Shown here: piece by piece, positions 39,071 to 52,074 of the stretch
How the letters are laid out: every line of letters begins with the position of its first letter
How positions within the stretch are numbered: the stretch's first letter is position 1
Assembly (NCBI GenBank): GCA_029339505.1
Contig: JAQISU010000118.1
Coordinates: 6,849,001 to 6,913,000 of the forward strand
Source: Unio delphinus
Taxonomy: Eukaryota > Mollusca > Bivalvia > Unionida > Unionidae
DNA: 64,000 nt
Reading direction: 5' to 3'
Program-made: the position numbers and the translations under genes
Notes under the pieces: model-generated
Seen by the model: only the letters and a program-made list of their open reading frames with translations
Database searches by the model: none
Told to the model about the DNA's origin: nothing

Positions 39071-39888
39071 TGTTACGTATATTTGATTTAAGTCATTTAC
39101 TTTTGTTTTAATTGTTTGTGTGTCAGATTCAAATTTGACATTTTAAGTTTAAGATTCATTCATTGGGAGATTTTTTTAAAGTGGGATGACCTGTACTTTA
39201 CGAATAAACACCAGATGCTGACCTCATTTCTGACCTTTCTGCCTATAGGTTTAAACAAGCTTTTCAAATGATTGGTTAATTCCAAGGACATTATGGAGCC
39301 TTGTTGAAAACATATTTCTATTTTTAGTTGGGTCATACGGTGTGCTCGAGGCTTTCTTAACGTAAATTTATTCTAAAGATTCTAGAAGATCATGTGACCC
39401 CTTCCTTGTTTGCCTAAAAAATAGGTATAAAATTATGTTTTGGATCGAACTATTTAGTAGAAGTTGGGCTGTTGGAATACTAAGTTGTGTGTCGTTTTGA
39501 GTTATTTTAAATTACTGGAAATTATTTTAATTCGTTTGGATCAAGAGGATTTATTTTGTTATTTATCTGGAAAATAATTGTGCTCATTGAATTTCATAAG
39601 ACCAGAACTGACTTCATTACGTGACATCGTCTTCCATCTTGGATGCTTCACTAAGATTCTAACTAGGAATTATTAGGACATTTTATTACCAGGACTTTTG
39701 CAATTACACTAGTGGATTATATTTTCAATTATTTTTGGATTAATTTTGGAATTGATTCTTAAAACCGTAAGTTTTTTTTTCTTTTCTGGAAAATATTTGT
39801 GCTCAATAAGTTTGTTTATTAAGTTTTTACAAGCTTGTTATTTTCACTCTTTCTAAGTTAATGTTTTTTCAAGCCTAAGCACGTAACA
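39071..39888 (+). mobile_element. Solo LTR family 1, copy 2, with empty site in duplication copy 2
   Basis: Starts TGTTACGTATATTTGATTT and ends AGCACGTAACA; 4-bp duplications ATTA at 39067-39070 and 39889-39892. At 58455-58458 the duplicate has a single ATTA joining the same flanks (acataaatggcc and gacggtctgccacgta), so this insertion came after the segmental duplication. Confidence 0.94.
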
Positions 39889-39892
39889 ATTA

Positions 39893-40640
39893 GACGGTCT
39901 GCCACGTACCATGGTCACACCATCAACACGGAACCACTGAAGATAATTTAATGAATGGTCAACATATATTATATTCAAATATTTAAAGGAATTGCCATGG
40001 ATTCAAGGTTAAGGTCGAAAACAAAGCATAATTCATGTCCACACCATATCGTATCATGTTAAGTTTCTAGCTCAGAGATCAAGGTTCTTGGCACAGAGAA
40101 GGTCATGAGACTTGCTTAAAATGTGCCGCTTACAAAACTTCTGACACTCAGAGACTTGGGATTGTCTCATCTTAATGTTTTGTTTCCAGTTTCAGAATCA
40201 AAGTTGTTTACGTTGATCGTGTATTGCACAAGCTCTCGCCTACTGACACGTCTAAAGATGGGAATTTCAACCAATGCAATATGGAGGTTGAGATACGGGT
40301 GTTTTGAAAAAAGGCACCTTTTCAGCTTTGTCTTAAATCTAGTATCGATATTTTATCATTATGTACACTGAGGTCAGCTTTAAACTGGTTATTTATGACC
40401 TAAAACTGTATGATAATATGTTTTTCAAATAAGTATCAGTTTAGTAAAAGAATTAAAAATCTGGTGCAGCAAAACGATCCAAAGCAGGATTGTGTAAATG
40501 GAGGGCTATGTTTGTGTGCTTATGCTTGCGCAGTTGTATCTTCGAATATAGGGATTTAAGAAGAGGTGCTATTTAATAATATTGCGTACAAGTTGATCGG
40601 ATTCTGGGTTTCGCTCGTTTTTAAGGACGATAATAGATAT
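39893..40640. other. Duplicated flank, nothing recognised
   Basis: Matches about 58459-59225 in copy 2. No frame is conserved as coding. Confidence 0.5.
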
Positions 40641-40644
40641 ATAG

Positions 40645-40800
40645 GACTATGGGACAAAATAGCGAAAGACAAAAGAGCGCCGACAATAGAGCTCCAACTT
40701 AAGGGCGCCGACAAAAGAGCCACCGTTAATTCCCGACAAAAGAGCGCCATGTTACCCGACAAAATAGTGCCAGACAACAATAGCGCATGTTATACAAATA
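40645..40800. repeat. Terminal-repeat-like block of the MULE remnant, copy 1
   Basis: A string of variants of gacaaaagagcgcc (gggacaaaatagcgaaagac, cgacaaaagagcgccatgtt) lies about 100-250 bp beyond the C-terminal end of the MULE coding remnant. Its position fits one end of a Mutator-like element. No inverted partner was found on the other side. Confidence 0.55.
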
Positions 40801-40895
40801 CTGTAATATTCAAACATTCTAAAAAACTTAGATGAGGTGTACAAATTTTGAAGATTAGAAGAACTTTAATAACGGATACGTACTTCGACTTATAT

Positions 40896-42626
40896 TTAAA
40901 TTTCTAAATTGTTGGCAATACCTTGTAGATAATCCATGAAGTTAACGGTAGCATATTTTGGAAGAAGCGCTTGTAACCTTGTGTTGAGCTGGAGATATAT
41001 GTTCGTAGATGCTTGTGGCTGAATCATTCCAGATAGATGACGTTCCATTTCTATTTCGACATGATCCAACCGGAAATGGTTGATCAATTTGAAAATCGAT
41101 GGATGATTGCAGTCAACAGTTTGATGGAATGCCCGATGCCAGGCTTCACGAATTATTTGTACCTGGAAGATTTTCATTAACGCGATCATGCACATTCCAC
41201 ATATCCACATCGAAGCGAGGATTAGCTTGATCGTTTCTTCTTCGCCTTTCTATTGTTACACGCACAGGGGTATTCACTTGACCGAGCGGTGTCAAAACCC
41301 TGGCGCGAGTCACGCTGGAAGTCATAAGTTTTCCCCAAATTTCCAAAGACTTCCATACAACTTGAGTTGTAAAATGGAAAGAAAGACGTGTCTGCTATAA
41401 TTAATAACCTTTGCTCTAATCAATTGGCGACCCAGAGGAGACAACTTGCCCAAGAGTCTATTAACCGCACCTTTGCATGGTTTTTCTTCATTATCATCCT
41501 ATTTCCGTACCGCAAGCCCGTCATGCCGTAGAAATTCCACTAGTATTCCCTTACTAACTGGGAAACATTTAACTGCGCGACCCTAGGCCAGTCAATCCAC
41601 AGAATTTCCGGCGTATCACGCTCATATACATACGCCCATTTTCCACTATGGACACATAAACGGTACCTACCAAGTTCCAACTGATTGATTCCATTATATT
41701 CCCCCCATAAATACTGCCATTTCAATCACAACACTTTTATACACCGCGGAATTTTAATATGGACTATGTTACTAAAAGGGACAGTCATTCGGCTTGTGCC
41801 TAAATTCACTACTAACGACCCCAGCATGGTTCAAATTCACTAACACTCGGCTCTGTGATGTTTGCTCCTACTAACTGGCTAACTATTTCGGGCTAGTAAT
41901 GTTTCCATGGCACCGAAGACCAAATACTCACACAAATTAAAAACGGGATGCTGTCAAATACACATACTCCAAATTTATTACACTATGTACGTATCCTCGC
42001 AATAATCTGCAAGTGGCATAATTTCTAGCCTCCACTAAATCGTCAAATGAAGCAACGACGTCATTTGCAGGCACATATTTTAAGGTCAGTATCATATTCA
42101 CTGCCATTCGGAATTCCTCGTTGTCGTGATCAAGTTGGGAGAGACATAATTCTTGCACTTTTGTCCAGATACACTGCCCTAAGTGAAGAGGACAACCGAC
42201 GAGCTGCGCATTGGGAAAAAACGTGCTGCATAGCATTATGTATCGCTTTTTCATTGTATTGAAGTTTGAAGAGTGTGATAGGTTCAACGTTCTGTGGATT
42301 AGGGTATGGCATCTGTTTGCGTTTCTATTGCTTTTCTATTTTACGTTGATATGCGGTATATGATGGTAAATGAGGTGCAACTTCCACTGAAATACCTACT
42401 CTGGTTTGTTGTATAATCTTCCTCGGGTTTTCCACCCCTTCCACTGCTCTTCTACATGTAGAAGACACAATCTTCGCTGCTTCGTTTCCAGATGGATCCG
42501 GAGCGTGATTATCTTCCCAATGATGTAAGAAAGTAATTTCTTGCTTAGAACATTTGTGCTATTTTCGAGGACAATTTGTTGTTTTGTTTCTTTTGTTAAA
42601 ATGACATGTGCCGTTTGTACATGCAT
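40896..42626 (-). pseudogene. MULE-type (FLYWCH-associated) transposase remnant, copy 1
   Basis: Three minus-strand blocks. At 42626-42396 is a degenerate region upstream of the catalytic domain. At 42287-41990 is the post-catalytic part with LVGCPLHLGQCIWTKVQELC and NDVVASFDDLVEARNYA. At 41210-40896 is the C-terminal part with MERHLSGMIQPQAST and DYLQGIANN. The catalytic WFVDGTFK block found in copy 2 is deleted here near 42260, and LTR-like family 2 (41254-41982) splits the gene. Such FLYWCH/MULE transposases are common in molluscs (general knowledge). It is not functional. Confidence 0.78.
41254..41982 (+). mobile_element. LTR-like element family 2, copy B, with empty site in duplication copy 2
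   Basis: A 729-bp element TGTTACACGC...TTTATTACA with 4-bp duplications CTAT at 41250-41253 and 41983-41986. The duplicate at 59836-59839 has one CTAT between matching flanks (ttcaccttc and gtatgtatcctc). Its minus strand carries ELGRYRLCVHSGKWAYVYER and DTPEILWIDWPR (41540-41725), shared with the other copies. Confidence 0.92.
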
Positions 42627-42849
42627 TTTGTTTTAAAGCCTTGCATTATTTAAGATATTTTATTGTTCTAACTGGCGTTGGAAACAATTCACAGCTTTAA
42701 CTACCTTAATCCGTTTGACTTCGTGATATCTTGGATTAGTTACGTAAAAGACACCTCCCTGTTTTAGTAAATTATTTGGTTCTCAGAATATTCACATGAA
42801 TACATGTTCAGTGAGATGCAATCGGAATACTTATGTGTAAAAAGCTTTT

Positions 42850-43248
42850 ACATAACATTTTGGTAGTACTTGGTATAACACACTGATGTAAGTCTTACCA
42901 CTGAGTACATGACATAACACTTTGATATAAGTCTTACCACTGAGTACTTGGCATAAGACACTGATGTAAGTCTTACCACTGAGAACTTGGCATAACACTT
43001 TGATGTAAGTCTTACTACTGAGTACATGACATAACAAACTGATGTCAGTCTTATCACTGAGTACTTGGCATAACACAATGATGTAAGTCTTATCACTGAG
43101 TACTTGGCATAAAAAACTGATGTAAGTCTTATCACTGAGTACTTGGCATAACACAATGATGTAAGTCTTACTACTAAGTACATGACATAACACACTGATG
43201 TAAGTCTTATCACTGAGTATTTGGCATAATACACTGATGTAAGTCTTA
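42850..43248. repeat. 39-bp satellite, copy 1, left part
   Basis: About ten units of cttggcataacacactgatg plus taagtcttaccactgagta. It continues at 44065-44125 after an inserted LTR. Confidence 0.95.
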
Positions 43249-44064
43249 TGATACGTGCTTAGGCTCGAATAAACAGTAACATAGAAAGAGTGAAAATAAC
43301 AAGCTTGTAAAGCTTAATAAACAATTTATTGACTACAAATATTTTTTTCAGAAAAGTAAAATAAACTTACTGTTTTAAGAATCGATTTCAAATTTAATCC
43401 AAAATAATTCAAAATACTATCCACTATAGAAATTGCAAAAGTCCTGGTAATAAAATGTCCAAATAATTCTAAGTTCGAATTCCAGTGATGTATCCATTAT
43501 GGAAGACGATGTCACTTGATGAAATCAGTTCTTGTTAATAAAAAATCTCTATGAGCACAAATATTTTCCAGATAAATAACCAAATAATTCCTCTTGATCT
43601 AAACGAATTGACACAATTTCCAGTACAAGTTAATTTATAATAACTCAAAAAGACACAACTTAATATTCTAACAGCCCAATTTTCTACTGAATAGCTGGCT
43701 CCAAAACATAATTTATATATCTGTTTTTTACGTAAACAAGGGGTCAAGTGATCTTCTAGAAACTATCAGAAAAAATTTACGTTCAAATAATCACGTACCC
43801 AGCGTATGACCCAACTAAAATTAGAAAGATGTTTATATAAAACTTCACAATGTCCTTGGAACCAACCAATCATTTTAAAAGCTTGTTTAAAACTATGAAA
43901 CCAGATCAGATATGAGGTCAACACAAGGTGTTTACTCTGTACAGTACAGGTTGCACCCCCACCCCCTTCAATGAACGAATCTTTAAACTTAAAATGCCAA
44001 ATTATAATATAACAAACAGACAATAAAAATAAATATAAATGACTTATATCACATATACGTAACA
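43249..44064 (-). mobile_element. Solo LTR family 1, copy 3, inside 39-bp satellite
   Basis: An 816-bp element in reverse orientation (plus strand TGATACGTGCTTAGG...ATATACGTAACA) with 4-bp duplications CTTA at 43245-43248 and 44065-44068. The satellite continues on both sides. Confidence 0.93.
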
Positions 44065-44125
44065 CTTACCACTGAGTACTAGGCATAACACGCTGATGTA
44101 AGTCTTACCAATGAGTACTTAGGAA

Positions 44126-45612
44126 ACATGCAGCAAGACAATTAGTGCAACTGTGAAATTAGAGTTTCACAGATCTTTCGTTTGAGTAAAGGAAACTATT
44201 TTGCAGTAGTAGCGCGTCTTAGAACCCTAACTGACAATGACTGTTGACCTGCGTCATCAAAAATTTGACGTCCGGTGCTCGACATGGATTGATTCGCTCG
44301 GTCCTGAGATGCATTTTGACCAAAGTAGCAGCGAACGCGACCTCGAATCCATCTTTGTTGTCAATTCAATTGATCCAAGTATCGTCTTTTAGACATTTGT
44401 GAGAGAGATAGCGAGACAGATAGACATTATATCCTAATCTTTCCCTCGGAAATACTATGAAATGATCCCCACGATTTTATCACGTTCATTATTCCATTAA
44501 ATTGGTGACATGTGTAAATAATCTTTTTATTATCACAGGAACAAAACGTACACGCATCAACACACTCTCACAAGGACTCTCGCCATTTAGGATTACCATT
44601 ATGACACGTCATGTGACAATTCTTATTTCTTTTAATCATTCTCTATTTTTAGACTTGGAATTGTAGTTTAACCTTGACTTTTTTTAACGCGACGTTTTAC
44701 CTTTCACATTGAATAAAACATTAAATATACATATTTTCGAGGTATTTTGAATCAAACAGAAAATACATGTAAAGTGCGAAGTTCACAGAAAACCCAGAGC
44801 AGTTCTTCAATTTTCGCTTGACACGTATTAATCAATTGTAAACAGAGCCTAGCATAATTAAATGACAATGTATTGAACACAATAAGCCTGATATTGATAA
44901 ATATAATATTTACCTTCTTGTAAATCGTAATAATTTGTAACTTTAACAAATAAGCCAGTATTAAATAAGTATATGTATTCCATGAGTAAATGATATCGAG
45001 GCATCATCTCAATCGGCCACATTCCCACATATGTTTATATATCATGTGATTGCTTGACTATAGACGTGAACAAAAATGACATCCCACATATGTGTATATA
45101 GCATGTGATTTGTTTGACAATAGACGTGAAGAAAAACTTAAGCTGTGATATTGTGATAACGTAACCATGCAATGTTAGACGGATGTGTCCAGTTTCTAAA
45201 CAGGTAAATTTGACTCGTTGGTCGACTTATTAAAGGAATGAAGAAAATACAAAAATTTGGGTATTGAATGAAACGATTTATATTCTAAATATCCATATCA
45301 GTCTGCATGGCTTGAACCAACATGACTTAATTTCACTAGCACCTGTTGAAAACGTCTACCCACTTTGTCACTATCATAGATTCGTCCAATTCCTTTTTTT
45401 TAATATAAAATAAGTCCTGACATCAAATATAAATAACTTTTCGAAAGGGGTGGGAAATGTCAAAGGAAAATATCCGTTTACATTACTTTTGGAATATGTT
45501 GTATGTTTCTCTAAACATAAGTTATTCTAGTGATAAAAAATTAGGGGCAAAAATAGAACTTTGCGCCAGTTAGACTGATAAAAGAAACAATTTTTGTATA
45601 CAAATCTCCAAA
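44126..45612. other. Duplication flank and junction, nothing recognised
   Basis: The part 44126-44990 matches 62860-64000. The part 44990-45612 is the spacer between the two duplication copies. No gene is seen; the minus-strand frame 44752-44949 is not conserved in copy 2. Confidence 0.5.
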
Positions 45613-45622
45613 GTTAACAAAT

Positions 45623-45624
<2 letters not shown>

Positions 45625-45688
<64 letters not shown>
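45625..45688. repeat. (TC)n microsatellite, left edge of duplication copy 2
   Basis: TC run followed by gtgcattgggtaatatggtg and tcttgtgac, matching the block after 32599. Confidence 0.95.
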
Positions 45689-45692
<4 letters not shown>

Positions 45693-45786
45693 ATTGGGTA
45701 ATATGGTGTCTTGTGACGAGTGCGTGCCTTTTCTTATGGTTTGCGATTATGATTCATTGATTTACTATTAAATAGAGTTATTTATT

Positions 45787-46017
45787 TTAAATGGTTACCA
45801 TTTCGACCTTGTCAACTTTTGCACTTTTCTTTAAAGCAATTGTATAGGTAACGGTATTATTACTGTTCCCAGGAAACACACTTGGCAGATAATTATCAAC
45901 ACATCCACACATACATGCATTCAAACACTGCTTACTAACACAAATTAAATCATTATTAACAAATCTTAGAGGAGTTTTGAAATACAAATCAGATAATGGA
46001 CAGCTACTATCGTTAAA
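45787..46017 (-). CDS. Unrecognised minus-strand frame, possible exon
   Basis: An open stretch of about 75 codons with NACMCGCVDNYLPSVFPG near its middle. There is no ATG start. I do not recognise it and there is no paralog in the window. It could be chance; listed because residue use looks less biased than in surrounding AT-rich frames. Confidence 0.2.
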   Translation of the reverse strand, partial: FNDSSCPLSDLYFKTPLRFVNNDLICVSKQCLNACMCGCVDNYLPSVFPGNSNNTVTYTIALKKSAKVDKVEMVTI

Positions 46018-48290
46018 AGGTTTGGGGTGAATAAGTAGATTTCAAGATTTGAATGTTCGCTTGTAATTAAAATTGACAACATGAATCCCGACTCTATCTT
46101 GAACAAGTACTAATGCCCATAATGTTATATGTGTCATCGTAAAAGACTGCAATTCAGTCATGACGCAAAAAACTGCAATTCAGTCATGACGCAAAGTAAA
46201 AATCTAAATATCCAGCTGATCCTGTTCGAATGGCAATTGTATTTTAAAATAGCAAGTATGATTCACGCTCTTTTTGTTTACCAGTGTGCGCCCATGATAT
46301 TTGATATATTTCAATATTATCAATTTCTGGTTCAGATACATTTTGCAAATGCAGACAAAAGTGCCCGTCATCCTAAAATGACGCCATGACTGCTTTCATT
46401 TAGAAACAGACTATTACAACAGTTACGTAGATTTAATTAAACACCAATGAATAATGAATACCTTGAAATATTACCACAACAATGCAGTCATAATAAACGA
46501 AATCAATTGGTCTTTGTAAGCTGGTGTCTCATGAAGCTCACTGGTTATAACTGACCTCTTGTTTGCAGGGAAACAATACACTTTCATTAGTCTAATGATA
46601 AGGGCCACAACCTGTAATTGAATGCATTAGTCTTAAATATGTACATAAAATGAAACCATTTCTGTTTTTATTGCTAATCTACATAAAATAAAAGAAAATC
46701 TGTCATCAGATAACCCTCAGGAAAAGACTTAAAATATTAGATTCATATAAATGTAATGTTTTCATATGCCTCGATTTTCCAATACATCCGTGTTGAACAT
46801 TGAACGTACGTCCATGTGCAACATATTCAGGCAAAGTTGTGCAATATTACAGAGGGACACTAAAGTAAATATCAAACTTACTGAAATTTAAAACTTGCGT
46901 ATATCAGAATATTTGTTCACATTTTGGGCTCAAAATCTTGTATAACTAAGTTGCTTGTTTTATCAGATGACTTGCATAGATGGACATCTATTTATTACCT
47001 CCTAATGCATGTTACAGTAAATAAATGATTTGATTAAAGATCATATGACCAAAGATAACTAAATTCACACACAGTAAAAAATGTTCTTTAGGCATACCAC
47101 GATTCCTGCAAATCGTATATATGTACATGCGCTAAGAGTCTCGATGACATTTCATGAGGTATTTGAGCTTCCTAGAGACATGTGGCACCACTGTATATTG
47201 AGCGTGAAGATTCGTGTTTTCAATTAGTTCGGCTCATTACCCTGCAGGGTTAACGTCCACCACCGATTCAACAATTGCAAGCATATCGGAGAAGTTACTT
47301 ATTATCGCCATAACCTTCTTGCTGAGAAATGACCATTTGCCCACTTGACATTAGCTTTATTTACTACATCGGTTGATAAAAATCTCAAAACTTCTGGCAT
47401 TAAAACCTCAACAGGATGGTTCACAACCACAAGAGAACCGAGCACATAACAAGTACATTTGCATCCAGTTGCTTCACCTCTTCCTTTCTACCGATCTGCT
47501 AGAATCCCACGTCGACGAACGATGCGTAATCAGCGATAATCTGCATTGAATGCCATACAATATCTCGCCGAAAACAATCTGGACTTTCAGATCCACAATC
47601 GACAGCGATGTCACATAAGTGTTGTACGTGTCTTTTCGAGTCCCTTGATGTGCCAAGGGAATAGGCTATGAACGTGACAGAAAATGACGATAACACTAAA
47701 ATGTTCGCCTCGCATGAGCATCCTTTTAACCAACGGCTCGTCGAGAAAACAAAACAGTGATATTTTTTATTCAGCGCCTTGACTCAGAGCTTAAACAGAT
47801 ATTCAGTGTCCTCCAGAACAAAGCAGAAAAGGTGATAAGCCAGGACGACTGGCTGGTTTACCCCAATGGACATGACTGTCTCTCATTTGTGGTAAAAATC
47901 TTAGCACGAATTACAGACTCCCTTTTAAACGCACACATCACGGCCTTGTGTTTTGCCTTTGTTCACAAGAGACTAAGGCATTGGTCGTTTTCCAATACCT
48001 CTACAGTTACGACTGCCATCTGATCATGTAGGTTGCTGGCAGAAACTCAAATGAAAATGTAAACTCCATCCCTTATAACATGGGATAATGGAACAATTGC
48101 ATTAAGTTCTTATACTAAGGTTTATGACCTACAGCTTGGAAAGACTTGCGTCAAACCTGGCGAAGGACGATTTATTCATTACGGGCACAACACTTATGGT
48201 GATGTTAGCCTTGTCAACAGTAAGGGCTTCCATCGAGACGAATACATGGACAGTTAGAATCGCTTTGAACAAGCTTCTGTAGACGCTTAA
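46018..48290. other. Copy-2-specific insertion, origin unclear
   Basis: Absent from duplication copy 1, where a DNA polymerase B fragment sits instead. It contains unassigned frames, for example 47499-47696 minus and 47757-48023 plus (starting RLDSELKQIFSVLQNKAEKV, helical). A Polinton-like origin would be a guess. Confidence 0.3.
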
Positions 48291-50696
48291 GGATCGTCTA
48301 TGGAAGGCGTTATTCGCTTGCTATCTTCGCCGCATTATTCAAACTTGTTCTTGAATTCAAAGCGGAAAATATCCCTCCACTCCCTCAAACCCCCCCCCCC
48401 CCCGCTTATTTGTCATAAATAATAATAGAAACCAAATCAACATTTCACACCTACTATTTGATTAACATGAACTATTTATGTGCATGGATGTTTTAGAGAT
48501 TAAAGAATGGACACCATGCAGATTTTCTAAGTGATTCTTCTTTTTTTTGGCCGGTTGCCCTAAACTGTCGAAAGATACGTTTATTGTTCAGTATATAATC
48601 TTATTTAGTTGCAAAGGTTTTATCAAGTTTAACTATAGATCTTTTTTACATCCTTAAATAATAATACTGATTAGTCAACTGGACGACAGGGTCCAAGGTA
48701 TACATGCAGGGTTTCAAAAATATTTTGCCCGCATAAAATAGTTAAAGAAAAGAGATATAGCACGATATATTATCACTGATTTAGTGAATTATATTTAGTT
48801 CTATGACTTAGTGTAGTAGAATTAACCTTAAATGTGTTCACTTACTTTAACCCGCGTTCATTATTGAAAGAGAGGCATCTGTGTTTGTAAGCATTACCAT
48901 AACACACACTGAGTTAGATGTCTGTATTAAGATGTTGCAAATGCGACTCAGTTTAAAACAAAAACTAGTTTGGTGCATGCACACGAATTATATGAAACAA
49001 CAAAAAACAGAATATGCTAAATTTTCACTGTTTTTTTCCAAAGATTGTAAACAAGGTGATATAACTAAATATTTAATTTGTATCAGAGACTTAACGTAGG
49101 TAATCCTCTTCGATGATCCAGTATTTGTTTTCTTTCCACCAATGGGTATTTTATTTTTCACTATTTGGGGAAGACCATTTCGATATTTTCCTAATCGCTG
49201 TTTATCTATCTTGGAAAAAGATACCGTTTTCTAAATCATTTCAAAACAATATTCACACAGCATCAATTATTTCTTCAAGAGTTTTTTGAAAGGAGGATAA
49301 GAGTTAGTCGGTACGGACAAACATCACAATGTCTAGCTAAACTAGGAGAGATTCGCCTTTTTTCCCTTCTTTTGAGAAAAGTGGGGTCTTGGGACAACGA
49401 GTGTTCTGATGTAAACTACTCATAACATGTCTTGTTTCAGGAGCAAAATACTGATGCAAATCTTACTGTACGCTTCTTTCATATTCATTGAGTGTCGCAA
49501 CGTCATATTACTTGTTCGCTATAAACACCACACTAAATGAGACGGACTAATTTGGGACAGTTCTTGTTTGGATAAATCCAGTAAACTGGGTAGCACACCG
49601 TTTCTGCCTTGGAACCTTGAAACGTTTTCTTCTACAGTATCAATAGCTAGTAGAAGAAGACGTTGACATGAAAAATTAAAGTTCCTTTGAAATGGGTTTC
49701 CATTTCGTCATCAAAAGGAATCATTGGTTTTAAATCATGTTTTGCAGGCATTATCATTAACGCAGATTAAAAGGTATATGTCATAGGATAATACATCGTC
49801 ACCAATCGGCATTGTGTTCTAGAAAACGTGCAAGTTCTGGCGACAGTACCTCTCTGGCAGGAAATATATTTCTAGACGTTTTTGTTTTGCTTTTTGTAAG
49901 AGCGAGAGCTGGCTGCACCGCTGCCTTTTTTCCGCTTACCGTCATTTTATGGATTTGGCTCTTTTAGTTTTAGCTTCTGGATCGAAATTCTATATTCAAA
50001 GTGATCGAACAATGACACCAACTAAAGACCAATTTTAACCAGGTTTCGTCGTCATTTGTACTTTTTCAGTTTGATAATCGACTTTTATATTAGACGGTTG
50101 GACAACCCTTATTTATGTTTTGCTTTTCAAAATGACATTCGTGTTGAAGATGTAAACAAACGATAAATCGAAGTAACTAATGCAAATCATATAAATACTT
50201 CTTTGAAACCCGCTGTTTTTTTCCGCGACTGATGGAATATCAGTTTGGCAGGAGGAATAATCGAATGGATGGCATGTAGAATACTGTTAGGAAAAAAAAG
50301 AAGTGCATGGTATTTCATAGGTTTTTCTTTTCATTCAGACGTTAAGTGGACGTCTAATTTACAGTACTACCTTTTGGCATCATTTGAAAATCAAATCGGG
50401 AATAAATCTCAAATAACGGAGTAGTAGGTTTTAAATCGATAATTAAATACAACACTGTCGTATACATACGTGAGCCAAAGTATTTATCTAACACTCTGGG
50501 CTTGACATTTGTCATTTCAATGTTTACACATTACGATTTAATTGGCATTTTAAATGATATCATGCGTTATATTTGTAAAATATGTTTGCGTAATGAAAAT
50601 TATACCAGTTTTTCGATAATGTGATTTTGGTGTAAACCAAAGTTTAATTCTTATAACTCTTCTTCAAAGATTTCATCAAAGATGACATGTTCTTGT
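48291..50696. other. Duplicated sequence matching 33061-35030, no gene recognised
   Basis: Aligned by eye with copy 1; includes a C-homopolymer at about 48391-48405. No conserved reading frame. Confidence 0.55.
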
Positions 50697-50990
50697 CTAA
50701 GGGTAAGCAGGATCCCACTTGTCTTCGCGAGGAATGTTATCTACAAATGAAATTATTCTCCTAAAGTAACGTGTCAGCCCATTACTACTCTCTGTAACAT
50801 GATCCAATATATTGTAGTGGACTATACTCAAATTCTGCTTCGTGACAATCCAGCAATCAACATATGAAAGTGAAGACGAAGATATAATGCCACCAAGCGT
50901 TTCGTCAACCACAGTGAGAATGGATGATGATGTTGCAACCATAACCATGACATTGGGAATTCTTAGTTGTACACACTCTGTACTATACAT
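50697..50990 (-). CDS. Unrecognised minus-strand frame, 97 codons
   Basis: It shows VMVMVATSSSILTVVDETLG, then SYVDCWIVTKQN and NIPREDKWDPAYP. No domain is recognised. Copy 1 retains only part of this region (about 36500), so it is not conserved as a gene. Possibly a fragment of a mobile element. Confidence 0.2.
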   Translation of the reverse strand: MYSTECVQLRIPNVMVMVATSSSILTVVDETLGGIISSSSLSYVDCWIVTKQNLSIVHYNILDHVTESSNGLTRYFRRIISFVDNIPREDKWDPAYP

Positions 50991-51522
50991 AGCGAACGTT
51001 TCGCGCCATAGGAGTGGATATTAAGTCCTCTTTCAGACTGTGAAAAAGATTTTTATAGAATTATTCTAAATAAAACAAGATACTTCTAGCAACTATATAA
51101 CTCAGGATAAAAGTTAACATGCTTGTTGTGTGTTTCAAGAGAAAGGAAATGGATTGCAGAATGTTCACTATATCAAGGAAATTGAAAGCAGGGAGAGAAT
51201 AGAGACACAAGTAAAGATACCTTGTATCATTGTCACGTTAAATTAAATTGTTTATCTGAAAGTCGCAAGATAACAGTCTACAAGCAGGATAGTCTGTAAG
51301 AAGAGCGCTCTTCAGAAAGATATGCACCCATGCTGGTCAAGAAATTCATGAATTCAAGAAAACAAGAACAAAAGTTTAGGAATAACTCATCAGAAAGCAA
51401 AGAAGAAGGTCATGCAAAAAGAAAGAAGAAAATTGACTTTGTCCCATTGCGATTCTCATCTATATACCAAAAAATGCAGGAAGTGATTTTTGTCTTATTT
51501 TGATCTTTTAGTATATATAAAT

Positions 51523-51525
<3 letters not shown>

Positions 51526-51566
<41 letters not shown>
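51526..51566. repeat. (CA)n microsatellite
   Basis: Counterpart of 37183-37221. Confidence 0.95.
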
Positions 51567-51568
<2 letters not shown>

Positions 51569-52074
51569 AATCAGGAAAAAGTTTTAAGTTTTACATGATT
51601 TTTCAAACATTGAGTTATATCTGTTTTCCAAGAGATGTGAACTGCCGAAAGAGGTAGATTGACGTTTAATTTTGAATAACAAAGAGACATATACACATAC
51701 CATGATCAGCTTTAATTGTCTTAATTCAATTTAAGACAAATTTCTTTTTCTCTTAGGCTGAGCTGAACAAGTATAATACATACCTTCACCATGTCATGTA
51801 ACATACTTTCGCTTTCTATTTCCTCTTCTTGCCATCAAACGACTGATTTTTCTGTTTCATTCTGATTTTATGAATATTGTCCAATTCTAATTTCTGTTTC
51901 CTTCTGAAATTATCAGCCAATGGCAGTGATGAAAAACGAGGTAGGATGCATCCGCAGGCAAACTTTCTTCCTTTTACAACAGAAAATCAGACAAAGCTAC
52001 GTCATCCTCCTTGGAATAAGAATACTGGTTCTACTAGTAGCTGTAATAGTCAATATAATATCAGTCTAAAAGAC

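Larger units (their letters stand above)
32541..44990 (+). repeat. Segmental duplication, copy 1
   Basis: Sequence from the (TC)n at 32541 to about 44990 is repeated in the same order and direction at about 45613-64000. Matching landmarks are cttgtgac after (TC)n; ttcttcgccgcaatattcaa at 33095 against ttcgccgcattattcaaact at 48328; (CA)n at 37183 and 51526; the RT remnant at 37745 and 56920; the block ttagacggtctgccacgta at 39890 and 58456; the MULE remnant; the 39-bp satellite; and the flank gatattgataaatataatat at 44893 and 63886. Copy 1 is shorter. Confidence 0.88.

Noticed and set aside
12284..39888. A full LTR retrotransposon between the LTRs at 12284 and 39071
   Set aside because: Each LTR has its own 4-bp target duplication, and the space between holds host exons.
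42831..43234. 120-128 codon repetitive frames
   Set aside because: 39-bp satellite read-through, as in copy 2.
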